From the NCBI GenBank assembly GCA_016930315.1, contig JAFGGX010000010.1, positions 1-36,084 of the forward strand: 36,084 nt of DNA. The letters run 5' to 3'. The notes beneath the pieces were generated by a model that did not search any database, was not told where the DNA came from, and worked only from the letters and a program-made list of their open reading frames with translations. Source of the DNA: Candidatus Buchananbacteria bacterium. Lineage in GTDB: Bacteria > Patescibacteriota > Patescibacteriia > Buchananbacterales > UBA6539. A program made the translations under genes and the position numbers. Numbering within the stretch: the stretch's first letter is position 1; the number at the start of each line of letters is the position of its first letter. Of this stretch, positions 25,425 to 34,419 are shown one piece after another.

Positions 25425-25982
25425 CTATTCTAATTGACAGTTTTCTAATATTAAATTATCACTTCCGTAGTATGAGGTTATTTGACCTCCAAATTTTATC
25501 AAATCCCATTGTTTCAATATTGATAAAGATTGTCCCCATTCTTCGTTAAATACGCATGTTAGAAATAATATTTTTTTAATGTTTTCGTTGGCTTCATCTG
25601 AATTGTATTCTGGATTATCATTTTCATTTTTTATTACATTATTGCAAAAAATTTCTTTTATATTGTCCTTCGGTGACAATGTGACAAAATATTTATCTAT
25701 ATTCCCGATATGATATTTTGCTATATTAATTATTATCCCATTCTCTGATTTAACGATTAACCCATTTATTTTTTCTACTATTTCTTGTTTTTCCAGTGTT
25801 GTATCCTTTGAGTTTATTTCTTTGATTAAATTATATATTGAACCTTTGAAAAAGTTTGATCCATTTAATTTTTCATTTTGTATATTATTTTTTGGCCATT
25901 GCCATGCCCCGAAAGCTATAGCTAAACCTAATACGCCTATTATTAGAGTTATGAGTATATAATGTTTTTTAATTTTCTCCAT
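25425..25982 (-). CDS. Hypothetical protein with N-terminal TM anchor
   Basis: 185 aa; MEKIKKHYILITLIIGVLGLAIAFGAW. Confidence 0.65.
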   Translation of the reverse strand: MEKIKKHYILITLIIGVLGLAIAFGAWQWPKNNIQNEKLNGSNFFKGSIYNLIKEINSKDTTLEKQEIVEKINGLIVKSENGIIINIAKYHIGNIDKYFVTLSPKDNIKEIFCNNVIKNENDNPEYNSDEANENIKKILFLTCVFNEEWGQSLSILKQWDLIKFGGQITSYYGSDNLILENCQLE

Positions 25983-26072
25983 ATAATATTTTTTTGTTTA
26001 AACTTGTCATCATTTTATCACGTCTAAATTAAAAATCAAACCTTGTTGAGCTCCACCGAAACTTAGCTCTAG

Positions 26073-26226
26073 ATTCCGGCTCTTCGGCCGGAATGACAGG
26101 TAAAGAAAGCAACCCCTCCCGGCCTCCCCTGTAAGGTGAGGAGTCGTTACTAAACACTCCCTCTCCCCTTACAGGGGAGAGGGAGTTTAAGTTCAAACTA
26201 AGCTCGGGCCTGCCTGCGCAGGCAGG
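26073..26226. repeat. Cluster of palindromic interspersed elements
   Basis: ATTCCGGC..GCCGGAAT (26073-26094), ACTCCCTCTCCCCT..AGGGGAGAGGGAGT (26156-26186), CCTGCCTGCGCAGGCAGG (26209-26226). Confidence 0.8.
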
Positions 26227-26235
26227 GTGAGGGGT

Positions 26236-28470
26236 TTAAATTTCGCCTTGGTATTTACATTCTTTATTACTGCAGGCCAAAGAATCATTTTTACCGTAAA
26301 CCAGAATTGATTCGCAGTCTGGGCATTTCTCGGGTTCGGTTTGACCTTCTTTTATATACGGCTTAGACCAGAATGCGGTTTTACAATCCGGATATTGATC
26401 GCAGGCATAAAACACGCCACGTTTGCCGCGCTTGGTAACAATGTGGCCTTTTTTGCAAACCGGGCAGGTGCCGAATTTTTGAGCGGCTTCTTTTTTGATA
26501 TATTTGCATTTCGGATAGTTGGAACAACCAACAAATTCACCAAAGCGGCCGCGGCGTTTAACTAAAGCGGCACCACAATCCGGACAGCTTTCGCCAGTTA
26601 CTTCTGGAGCGGCTACTTCTTTTTCGCCGTTGAGTTGTTTGGTATTTTTACAATCCGGATAACCAGTACAGGCTAAAAATTTGCCGTAGCGGCCGACTTT
26701 AATTACCATTGGCTTGCCACACTTATCGCAAACTTCGTCTGATTTTTCTTCCGTTAATTCTTTTTTAGTTAATTCTTTATCTTTGATCTCTAAATTCTCT
26801 TTGAATGGTTCCCAGAAGTCTTTAATCACCGGTTGCCATTCTTTGTCGCCTGAGGCGACTTGGTCTAAATTGTCTTCCATATTGGCGGTAAATTGATAGT
26901 CAACAATATTTGGAAAATGTTGAACTAATAAATCATTAACTAAAATTGCAATGTCGGTTGGCTGCAACCTTTTTTCTACTTTTTGAACATAACCACGATC
27001 TTGAATGGTGGCAATAGTTGGCGCATAGGTTGACGGCCGGCCGATGCCGTATTCTTCCAATGCTTTAACTAAAGTCGCTTCGGAATAGCGGGCCGGTGGC
27101 TGAGTAAAGTGTTGGTTTGGAGTAATCTGTTTTAGTTTAACGGCGTCTTTTTCTTTCAAATCAGGTAAAATGTTTTCTTTGGTGTCAGTTGGATAGATTT
27201 TCAAAAAACCAGGGAACTGAATAACCGAACCGTTACTGCGGAATAAGTAATCGGTATTTTCAGCCGTAATATCAATTTTAGTGTTGTCGATTTTAGCCTC
27301 GGCCATCTGGCTGGCCACTGCCCGTTGCCAAATTAATTGGTAGAGTCTAAATTGTCGTGGTTCCAAGTATTCTTTAATTGAAGTCGGATCGTTTAAAGCC
27401 GAAGTCGGCCGAATTGCTTCGTGGGCTTCTTGGGCCATTTTTGATTTGGCTTTGTAGTATTTTTTGCCGGTAGTAAATTCTTTACCTAATTTATTTTGAA
27501 TATAAGTTTGAACTTCGTCTAAAAATTTCTCGGCCAAATTCACCGCGTCGGTTCTCATATAAGTAATCAAACCAACTGAACCTTGGTCGCCTAATTTAAT
27601 TCCTTCGTAGAGTTGTTGGGCAAGCATCATGGTTTGCTTGGCCGAAAAACCCAATCGGTTATTGGCTGCTTGCTGTAAGGTGGAGGTGGTAAACGGTGGT
27701 AAAGGTTTTTTGGTAGTTTGTTTTTTTTCAACGCTACTTATCTTATAAGCAGCGTCTTTTAAATCAGCAAGAATTTTATCAGCTTGAGTTTGATTTTTAA
27801 TTTCAAACTTATCAACGCTTTTACCTTTAATCTGAGCGAGCTTGGCTTCAAATTCAGTTGGTTTCTCTGCTTGGTCGGAAAACATTGCATCAATTGACCA
27901 ATATTCTTCCGGTTTAAAAGCTTGGACTTCACGTTCACGTTCAACGATTAATCTAACCGCCACCGATTGAACCCGACCGGCCGATAAACCACGGGCTACT
28001 TTCTTCCATAAAAAAGGGGAGAGTTGATAACCAACTAAACGATCCAATACTCGACGGGCTTGCTGAGCGTCAACCATGCTTAAATTAATTGTACGCGGAT
28101 TTTTTAGCGCTTCGTCAATCGCGTCTTTAGTTACTTCGTGGAAAACAATTCTTTTAATTTTATCTTTTGGTGTTTTTAAAATTTCCGCTAGGTGCCAGGA
28201 AATGGCTTCTCCTTCGCGGTCTTCGTCAGTTGCAAAGTAGATTTGGTCGGCTTTGGCCGCATCTTTTTTTAACGTTTCAACCGCCTTTTTGGCCTTGGCC
28301 GGAATTACGTATTGCGGTTCAAAATTATTTTCTAAATCAACGCCGAGTTTACTTTTTGGCAAATCGCGGATATGACCAAAAGAGGACTCGACTTTATAAT
28401 CAGAGCCCAAAAATTTTCCGATGGTTTTTGCTTTAGTTGGTGACTCAACAATTACTAAATTTTTTCCCAT
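26236..28470 (-). CDS. topA: DNA topoisomerase I with C-terminal zinc-ribbon repeats
   Basis: MGKNLVIVESPTKAKTIGKFLGSDYKVESSFGHIRDLP; ATDEDREGEAISWHL; four CxxC...C zinc modules. Confidence 0.98.
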   Translation of the reverse strand: MGKNLVIVESPTKAKTIGKFLGSDYKVESSFGHIRDLPKSKLGVDLENNFEPQYVIPAKAKKAVETLKKDAAKADQIYFATDEDREGEAISWHLAEILKTPKDKIKRIVFHEVTKDAIDEALKNPRTINLSMVDAQQARRVLDRLVGYQLSPFLWKKVARGLSAGRVQSVAVRLIVEREREVQAFKPEEYWSIDAMFSDQAEKPTEFEAKLAQIKGKSVDKFEIKNQTQADKILADLKDAAYKISSVEKKQTTKKPLPPFTTSTLQQAANNRLGFSAKQTMMLAQQLYEGIKLGDQGSVGLITYMRTDAVNLAEKFLDEVQTYIQNKLGKEFTTGKKYYKAKSKMAQEAHEAIRPTSALNDPTSIKEYLEPRQFRLYQLIWQRAVASQMAEAKIDNTKIDITAENTDYLFRSNGSVIQFPGFLKIYPTDTKENILPDLKEKDAVKLKQITPNQHFTQPPARYSEATLVKALEEYGIGRPSTYAPTIATIQDRGYVQKVEKRLQPTDIAILVNDLLVQHFPNIVDYQFTANMEDNLDQVASGDKEWQPVIKDFWEPFKENLEIKDKELTKKELTEEKSDEVCDKCGKPMVIKVGRYGKFLACTGYPDCKNTKQLNGEKEVAAPEVTGESCPDCGAALVKRRGRFGEFVGCSNYPKCKYIKKEAAQKFGTCPVCKKGHIVTKRGKRGVFYACDQYPDCKTAFWSKPYIKEGQTEPEKCPDCESILVYGKNDSLACSNKECKYQGEI

Positions 28471-28471
28471 T

Positions 28472-29809
28472 TTAAATTTTCCTTTCTTTTAAAATTTGTT
28501 CTTCGCTGCGCCAAAGTTCTCGAATATCGCCAACCAAATAAAACGAACCGGTGACTAGAATCAAATCTTTTTTGGTCGCTAGCTTCAAGGCTTTTTTCAT
28601 CGCTTGATGAGGGTCGAGAAAGATTTCTTTTTTGGCCTTGGTTTTAATGATTTTTTTCAATTTTAGTGGCGAATAGCATTTACGACTACTGGTTTGGTAG
28701 CGGGTGATAAATAGATGGTCGGCCAGCTTGCCAACTTCTTTAAAAATTTTTTGGCCGTCGCGTTCAGCAGTCAGGGCAATAATAAGATATAATTTTCGAT
28801 ATGTCAACTTTTTGACCTTGCTTAGGGTTGACCCTGAGTTTTTCGAATAGGTCAAATTTTCGATATTTTTTACCACACTTTGCATTTTTGATTCGTTGTG
28901 GGCACCATCTAAAATTACCAATGGATTTTTTTGAATGATTTCAAAGCGGCCAGCCATTTTAGTTTTGGCTAATCCATGATTAATAGCGCTTTCTTTTACT
29001 CCTAAACGACGGCAGGCATTAGCGGCGATTTCAGCATTAATTTGTTGATGTAGTCCGGTCATGAGTAGGTTGTATTTTTTAACTGGTGGTTTAATCAAAT
29101 TAAATTCAGCGCCAACTTTTTGGCAGGTTTGCTTCAAGACTTTTAAAACAGCTGGGCTGTTGGTGTTAGGGGTAAAAAGAATACTGTTAGGTTTGATAAT
29201 GCCGGCTTTTTCTTTGGCAATTTCGCTGATGGTATTACCTAAAACGTCAACGTGGTCTAGCCCAACTTTGTTAATAATGGCAATTTCACTTTTTTTAATA
29301 ATATTAGTGGCATCAAAGCGACCACCCAAGCCGACTTCCAATACTACGTAATCACATTTTTTATTTCTAAAATAAACAAAAGCCATTGCCGCCCAAATTT
29401 CAAACCAAGATGGGCGGCCATAAGGTGAATGTTGGTAGGCGTAGTCAATCGCTGGTTTAATTGAATTTAAAACAGCTACGAATTCATCTGGGCTGATTAG
29501 TTGATTTTTCACTTTAATTTTTTCAATTGGGGCAGTGACGTTTGGCGAGGTAAATAAGCCGGCATTAAATCCAGCTTGAGTTAAAATACTTTGGACCATG
29601 GTTGAAACCGAACCTTTGCCGCTGGTACCGCCGACATGGATGTATTTAAAATTATTTTGAGGGTTGCCAAGTAATTTTAAAAAATATTCAAATCGTTTTA
29701 AAAATAGAGCCCGGCCATTTGGTTTTTTTAAACGATTAGGCGAGGAGATATTGCCGATTTGGTTTAAATAATCAAGAGCTTGGTGATAATTGTCGTAATT
29801 AATTTTCAT
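28472..29809 (-). CDS. folC: Folylpolyglutamate synthase / Mur-ligase-family FolC
   Basis: YIHVGGTSGKGSVSTMVQSILTQAGFNAGLFTSPNVTAPIEKI; LEVGLGGRFDATNII; ILDGAHNESKM. Confidence 0.93.
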   Translation of the reverse strand: MKINYDNYHQALDYLNQIGNISSPNRLKKPNGRALFLKRFEYFLKLLGNPQNNFKYIHVGGTSGKGSVSTMVQSILTQAGFNAGLFTSPNVTAPIEKIKVKNQLISPDEFVAVLNSIKPAIDYAYQHSPYGRPSWFEIWAAMAFVYFRNKKCDYVVLEVGLGGRFDATNIIKKSEIAIINKVGLDHVDVLGNTISEIAKEKAGIIKPNSILFTPNTNSPAVLKVLKQTCQKVGAEFNLIKPPVKKYNLLMTGLHQQINAEIAANACRRLGVKESAINHGLAKTKMAGRFEIIQKNPLVILDGAHNESKMQSVVKNIENLTYSKNSGSTLSKVKKLTYRKLYLIIALTAERDGQKIFKEVGKLADHLFITRYQTSSRKCYSPLKLKKIIKTKAKKEIFLDPHQAMKKALKLATKKDLILVTGSFYLVGDIRELWRSEEQILKERKI

Positions 29810-30907
29810 TTAATTTTTTGAATAAATTTGATTGCCTAGGTTTTTTATTATCCCTTTCATTTCCATAATTGATAGGGTAGCGCTAATTGCACTGATATCA
29901 AGTCTAGCTAATTGAATAATTTTGTCAATATGGATTGGTTCGAGCTTGATAATTTCAAAAATAATTTTTTCGTTTTTGGTTTGCGGTTGAATTTGTTCAA
30001 TAATTTTTTGGGTTTGAATTTTTTCTAAATTTAATGTTTCTAAAATGTCATTGACATCGGTTACCAGTCGAGCGCCAAGTTTAATTAGTTGATTAGTGCC
30101 GGCGGTATTTTCGTTATAAATATTACCGGGCACGGCAAACACCTCGCGGTTTTGTTCCAGAGCGTAACGGGCAGTGATTAAGGCCCCGGAATTTATTTTA
30201 GCCTCGGTTACCAAAACGCCCAAACTTAAGCCGGCAATAATGCGATTGCGCCGAGGGAAATTAAACGGTTGGGGAGTGGTGCCAATTGGAAATTCAGAAA
30301 TAATTAGGCCGTCTTTTTTAATTATTTCTTCGGCTAAATGGCGATTGCTGGCTGGGTAAATTTGATCGAGACTGCTGCCTAAAATTGCAATTGTTCGGCC
30401 GCTATTTTTTATTGCTGTTTGGTGGGCAATTGCATCTACGCCCAAAGCTAAACCCGAGACTACCGTTAATCCAACCTCAGAAATTTGACGGCTAAGTTGT
30501 TCGGTGACTTGCTTGCCGTAGTCGGAATTTTTCCGGCTGCCCACAATTGCTAAACATAAATATTCAAAATTTTTTATATCCCCACGATAATAAAGAAGCG
30601 GTGGAGCGGCATAAATTTCTTTTAAAATTTTTGGATAATTTTGATCCTGAGCGGTGATTACTTCTAGGTTATGTTTTTGCAGTTTTTCCATTTCGTAATC
30701 CGGATCGATTTTATTTTTCACTGCAAAAAATTTTTCAATTGTTTTGTAATCCAACGGACTTTTTTGCCAGTCGGCCATATCTGCCTGCCAGGCATTTTTG
30801 ATTGATCCAAAATATTTTTCGATTATCTGCCAGCGCATCGGGCCAATAGCGGTGATTTGATTAAAAGCTACCCAGTATTTTAACTCCTCGTTTTTTTGCT
30901 TATTCAT
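29810..30907 (-). CDS. dprA: DNA processing protein DprA
   Basis: AIVGSRKNSDYGKQVTEQLSRQISEVGLTVVSGLALGVDAIAHQTA; FPRRNRIIAGLS. Confidence 0.96.
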   Translation of the reverse strand: MNKQKNEELKYWVAFNQITAIGPMRWQIIEKYFGSIKNAWQADMADWQKSPLDYKTIEKFFAVKNKIDPDYEMEKLQKHNLEVITAQDQNYPKILKEIYAAPPLLYYRGDIKNFEYLCLAIVGSRKNSDYGKQVTEQLSRQISEVGLTVVSGLALGVDAIAHQTAIKNSGRTIAILGSSLDQIYPASNRHLAEEIIKKDGLIISEFPIGTTPQPFNFPRRNRIIAGLSLGVLVTEAKINSGALITARYALEQNREVFAVPGNIYNENTAGTNQLIKLGARLVTDVNDILETLNLEKIQTQKIIEQIQPQTKNEKIIFEIIKLEPIHIDKIIQLARLDISAISATLSIMEMKGIIKNLGNQIYSKN

Positions 30908-30925
30908 GTTGTTTTAAGCTAATTA

Positions 30926-30954
30926 TTGACATTTATTAGTTTTTATGATAAATT
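30926..30954 (+). promoter_or_regulatory. Sigma70-type promoter of a candidate ncRNA
   Basis: TTGACA (30926-30931), 17 nt, TAAATT (30949-30954). Confidence 0.65.
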
Positions 30955-30960
30955 GTAGTG

Positions 30961-31115
30961 TCGTTATTAAAGCTTTCATTAGTCTGCTTTGCCAGCAGCC
31001 AAAGTTCTGGTCACCCCTCCTGACCTAGATTAGTAGCTACAAGTCAAAATGTTTATGCATTCTTGCATTATCCGTTTTGCGCTGGCAGGCAGATTATTGG
31101 AAGCTTTTTTATTTA
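30961..31115 (+). ncRNA. Candidate ~155-nt rod-shaped ncRNA (6S RNA-like architecture)
   Basis: AAAGCTTTCATTAGTCTGCTTTGCCAGC pairs with GCTGGCAGGCAGATTATTGGAAGCTTT, followed by TTTATTTATTT; internal hairpin GGTCA-cccctcc-TGACC; no ORF. Confidence 0.55.
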
Positions 31116-31125
31116 TTTGCTTGGG

Positions 31126-31158
31126 ATGTAGGTGCAAAACAGTGTTCTGCACCTACAT
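31126..31158. repeat. Near-perfect 33-bp palindrome
   Basis: ATGTAGGTGCA-A-AACA-G-TGTT-C-TGCACCTACAT. Confidence 0.7.
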
Positions 31159-31178
31159 TTATTTATATTGATTAAATA

Positions 31179-31202
31179 AAAAAGCGCCACAATGGCGCTA
31201 TA
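31179..31202 (-). terminator. Intrinsic terminator of pth
   Basis: Minus strand AGCGCCATTGTGGCGCTTTTTTATTT. Confidence 0.8.
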
Positions 31203-31222
31203 TTGATTAGATTTTTTTTGCC

Positions 31223-31789
31223 CTAATTAAATTGATTCATGGTTTTTTTAATATCATTATTATCTAAAGCCGTCTGAATCGCTTGAGCGGTTTGTTCAAT
31301 GGCGATTTGGGCTTCTTTGACACGATTGATTTTTTCTAAAACATATTTTTCGGTTGGCAGCTTATTTTCAGTTTGCATAATGCCAATCCGAAACCGAACA
31401 AAATCCTGGCGGCCTAGATGTTGAATAATTGATTTGATGCCGTTGTGTCCGCCACTGGAAGCATCAACTGAAATTCTAATTTTACCCAATGGTAAATCGA
31501 TGTCATCGTGGATTATCCAAAGATCAGCCGGTTCGATTTTATAGAAGTTGACCAATTCTTGTACTGCTAGGCCGGAATTGTTCATAAAGGTTTGAGGTTT
31601 GACCAAAATGATTTTTTCCTCGTTGATTTGGCCTTCAGTAATTTCAGCTTGAAATTTTTTATTGATTTTTGGCTTACTGAAATTTTCTTCGACACTATCA
31701 AAAAAAGCATCTAGGGCCAGCCAGCCTAAATTGTGCCAAGTATTTTTATATTTTAACCCGGGGTTGCCCAAGCCAACGATTAATTTCAT
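31223..31789 (-). CDS. pth: Peptidyl-tRNA hydrolase
   Basis: MKLIVGLGNPGLKYKNTWHNLGWLALD; QTFMNNSGLAVQEL; HDDIDLPLGKIRI; GGHNGIKSI. Confidence 0.97.
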   Translation of the reverse strand: MKLIVGLGNPGLKYKNTWHNLGWLALDAFFDSVEENFSKPKINKKFQAEITEGQINEEKIILVKPQTFMNNSGLAVQELVNFYKIEPADLWIIHDDIDLPLGKIRISVDASSGGHNGIKSIIQHLGRQDFVRFRIGIMQTENKLPTEKYVLEKINRVKEAQIAIEQTAQAIQTALDNNDIKKTMNQFN

Positions 31790-31824
31790 GTCTTAATTCT
31801 AAAATATTATTAATTTTAGAGCAA

Positions 31825-33234
31825 TCAATTTTTTTTTAATCTTTTTTCAACCACTTTTTCAATTTTTAATCTGATTGGCGCACCGAAAAAATCAAATTTT
31901 TCCCGAATTTGGTTTTCAATATATCTCAAATAAGAAAAATGAATTGATTGGCCTTTGCCGATAGTAATAGTGAATTGCGGTGGGTTGACCCGGCTTTGAA
32001 CTAAACTATAAATGTAAGGCCGCACCATTCCTTTAGCCTGAACAGGACTTTTGTGAGCGACTATCTTTTTTAGGAGGCTGGCTAATTTAATATCTTCAAT
32101 TTTTTGGCTTTTTTGTTCATAAACGGCAATCACCTGATCAAGAATTTTTTCGACATTACGGCCAGTGAAAGCCGAGACAAATACAATCGGTGCAAAAGAT
32201 AGGTAACTAAAGGCTTGACGGTAATAATCCATCATTTCGCGGTCAATGGTTGGGGTTTTGTCGCGGATTAAATCCCATTTATTGCCAACAATAATTAAAC
32301 CGTCTTTAGTATCTTTAATTAAACCGGCCAAGTGGTTGTCTTGGCTGGTGAGTCTTGTTTGCGCTTCGGTGACGAGTAAAGCCACGTCGGCTTTTTTTAA
32401 AACCTCTAGAGTTTTTCTAGCAGCTTGTTTTTCAATTCCACGTTCAATTTTACCTTTTTTTCTTAAACCGGCCGTATCAATCAAGATAATTTGGTAGTCT
32501 TTGTAATCAATGATAGTATCTTGCGGTTCGCGGGTGGTTTGGGCAACTGGCGAAACAATCACTCGCTGTTCACCGAGAATCTTATTAACTAAGCTTGATT
32601 TACCAACATTTGGTCGACCGACAATGGCAATTTTAATTGTTGGTTTTTCTACTACCGTTTTTGGCCGGCCGCGGGGAATTTTTAAATTTTTATTAATGAC
32701 ATCAAGCAAATCACCAGTACCCGAACCGTTGATGGCCGAAACCAAAACTGGCTGGCCCAAACCGAGTTGAAAAAATTCACTCGTTTGGTTTCTTAGTTTT
32801 GGATTGTCGGCTTTGTTACAAACCAAAATAATTGTTTTTTTAATTCTTTTTAGAGTGTTAACCAATTCCTTGTCTTGCGGCATTACGCCGGCTTGAGCGT
32901 CAACTACTAACAAAATCAAATCAGCTTTTTGTAAAGCGGTTTTAGTTTGTCTGATAATTTCAATTTCGATTGGATCGTCGGTTTTTGCTTTAGCTTTAAA
33001 TTTTTTGGTGGCCAAAGCCTTGATGCTGGATTGAACCAAATCGCTGTTAACGCCACCGGTATCAATTAAATTAAAAACTCGCCCTTGCCAATTAACAGTG
33101 GCGAAGTTATAGTCGCGAGTGGTGCCGGCGACTTTGGAAACAATTGCTTTGCTGCTTTCGGTTAAACGGTTAAACAAGGCGGATTTACCAACATTGATTC
33201 GGCCGATGATGACGATTTGGGGAATTTTTATCAT
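31825..33234 (-). CDS. der: GTPase Der (EngA), two tandem G domains
   Basis: GRINVGKSALFNRL and GRPNVGKSSLVNKIL; start trimmed to ATG 33234 (MIKIPQIV). Confidence 0.97.
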   Translation of the reverse strand: MIKIPQIVIIGRINVGKSALFNRLTESSKAIVSKVAGTTRDYNFATVNWQGRVFNLIDTGGVNSDLVQSSIKALATKKFKAKAKTDDPIEIEIIRQTKTALQKADLILLVVDAQAGVMPQDKELVNTLKRIKKTIILVCNKADNPKLRNQTSEFFQLGLGQPVLVSAINGSGTGDLLDVINKNLKIPRGRPKTVVEKPTIKIAIVGRPNVGKSSLVNKILGEQRVIVSPVAQTTREPQDTIIDYKDYQIILIDTAGLRKKGKIERGIEKQAARKTLEVLKKADVALLVTEAQTRLTSQDNHLAGLIKDTKDGLIIVGNKWDLIRDKTPTIDREMMDYYRQAFSYLSFAPIVFVSAFTGRNVEKILDQVIAVYEQKSQKIEDIKLASLLKKIVAHKSPVQAKGMVRPYIYSLVQSRVNPPQFTITIGKGQSIHFSYLRYIENQIREKFDFFGAPIRLKIEKVVEKRLKKN

Positions 33235-33255
33235 ATTTTTATAAAGATAGCATGG

Positions 33256-33284
33256 TTGACAAATTATATCAAGTTTGATATTAT
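33256..33284 (+). promoter_or_regulatory. Sigma70-type promoter
   Basis: TTGACA (33256-33261), 17 nt, TATTAT (33279-33284). Confidence 0.65.
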
Positions 33285-33379
33285 ATATATCATTCAATCA
33301 AAAAGTGATTGAGTAGTCAGGCCTCGGCGTAAGGGGCAAATCTATTCGGGCGAAATGAGCCTGAAAAAGGAGGATGTCC

Positions 33380-34177
33380 ATGTTAAATAATCCTGGACAA
33401 TCTTTTGGTGGTGGTTTCAGAGTAGATTCTGGTGGTCACTTTGTGAAAGGTGATGAAAAACTTTTCCCTCATACAGAACCCACACTTGATTTATTGCTGG
33501 AACGATGGCAAGAAATGTTCAAGCAGCCTGGGCTTACCTCATCTGAGTTTGAAAGTTGTCTGTCAGCTATCATTGAAAAAATCAGTAGCAATCTCAGAGT
33601 TGCCAATCTGCTTATCGGCGCCAATTTCCCGGTTCTTCTTCCTCAGATTTCACCGAGCGCAGGTGGGTACGGTGGGATGATCACAGAATCAATCCTGCCG
33701 GTTTTGAGCCAGGTTGCTTCTGTCTTTGACACGGTTTTGTCTAACTCTCTAGACGGATCGGGTGTTGAGATGACCATTGTCGAACCTCGTCACGCAAAGC
33801 TTGTAGAGAGTCTGACTCAAGGCCCAATCCTTGGCATTATTTGTTTTTCCTTTCGCGGATTAACGCTGTCAGATCAACTCAGTATATGTGCAGAACTGCC
33901 CGAGGAGATGTCACTGTGTGGTGTTCTTGACATGGCAGTCTTTGAGGCGATTTACGCTGATATGCTTTTATTGTCTGGAGGTCATCAACACGGGCTTGAC
34001 TGCTCGGCAGTCAGTGTGAATAACCCAGAAGACGGTCGTACATTACTACCGTACTTCGATTTCTACCGCACCCCTTTAAGTTGTAATTGGGGTTGGCTAG
34101 ATTTAAACTGTAGGGGTGATTATTGTGAATCACGTCAGGACTGTTTTAGTGGGCTCTTTATTCGCGGTGATAAGTAA
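33380..34177 (+). CDS. Orphan hypothetical protein
   Basis: AAAAAGGAGG RBS 6 nt before ATG 33380 (MLNNPGQSFGGGFRVDSGG...); own promoter and terminator. Confidence 0.8.
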   Translation: MLNNPGQSFGGGFRVDSGGHFVKGDEKLFPHTEPTLDLLLERWQEMFKQPGLTSSEFESCLSAIIEKISSNLRVANLLIGANFPVLLPQISPSAGGYGGMITESILPVLSQVASVFDTVLSNSLDGSGVEMTIVEPRHAKLVESLTQGPILGIICFSFRGLTLSDQLSICAELPEEMSLCGVLDMAVFEAIYADMLLLSGGHQHGLDCSAVSVNNPEDGRTLLPYFDFYRTPLSCNWGWLDLNCRGDYCESRQDCFSGLFIRGDK

Positions 34178-34259
34178 GTTTTTGACTTTTAGTGCCTTTG
34201 GCTACGCCCTTGCTCTTTGAGCTTCGGCGGTCAGGTCAAGCTACACTACTTATTTTTTC

Positions 34260-34300
34260 GAGAGGTTTCTTACACGAGTAGGCGGCCTCTCTTTCTTTTT
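34260..34300 (+). terminator. Intrinsic terminator
   Basis: GAGAGG...CCTCTC-TTTCTTTTT. Confidence 0.75.
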
Positions 34301-34364
34301 ATAAAAATTAGGTAGGTGGCGTGAAAGGTATGGGCTTTTTGTGGTTTATTTTTTAAAATAAAAA

Positions 34365-34394
34365 AAACATAAATCAAAAATGTTTTATGTTTTG
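34365..34394. terminator. Bidirectional intrinsic terminator between convergent genes
   Basis: AAAACATAAA-tcaaaaatg-TTTTATGTTTT. Confidence 0.6.
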
Positions 34395-34419
34395 TTCTTC
34401 ATGATTTATTTTTTTAGTT

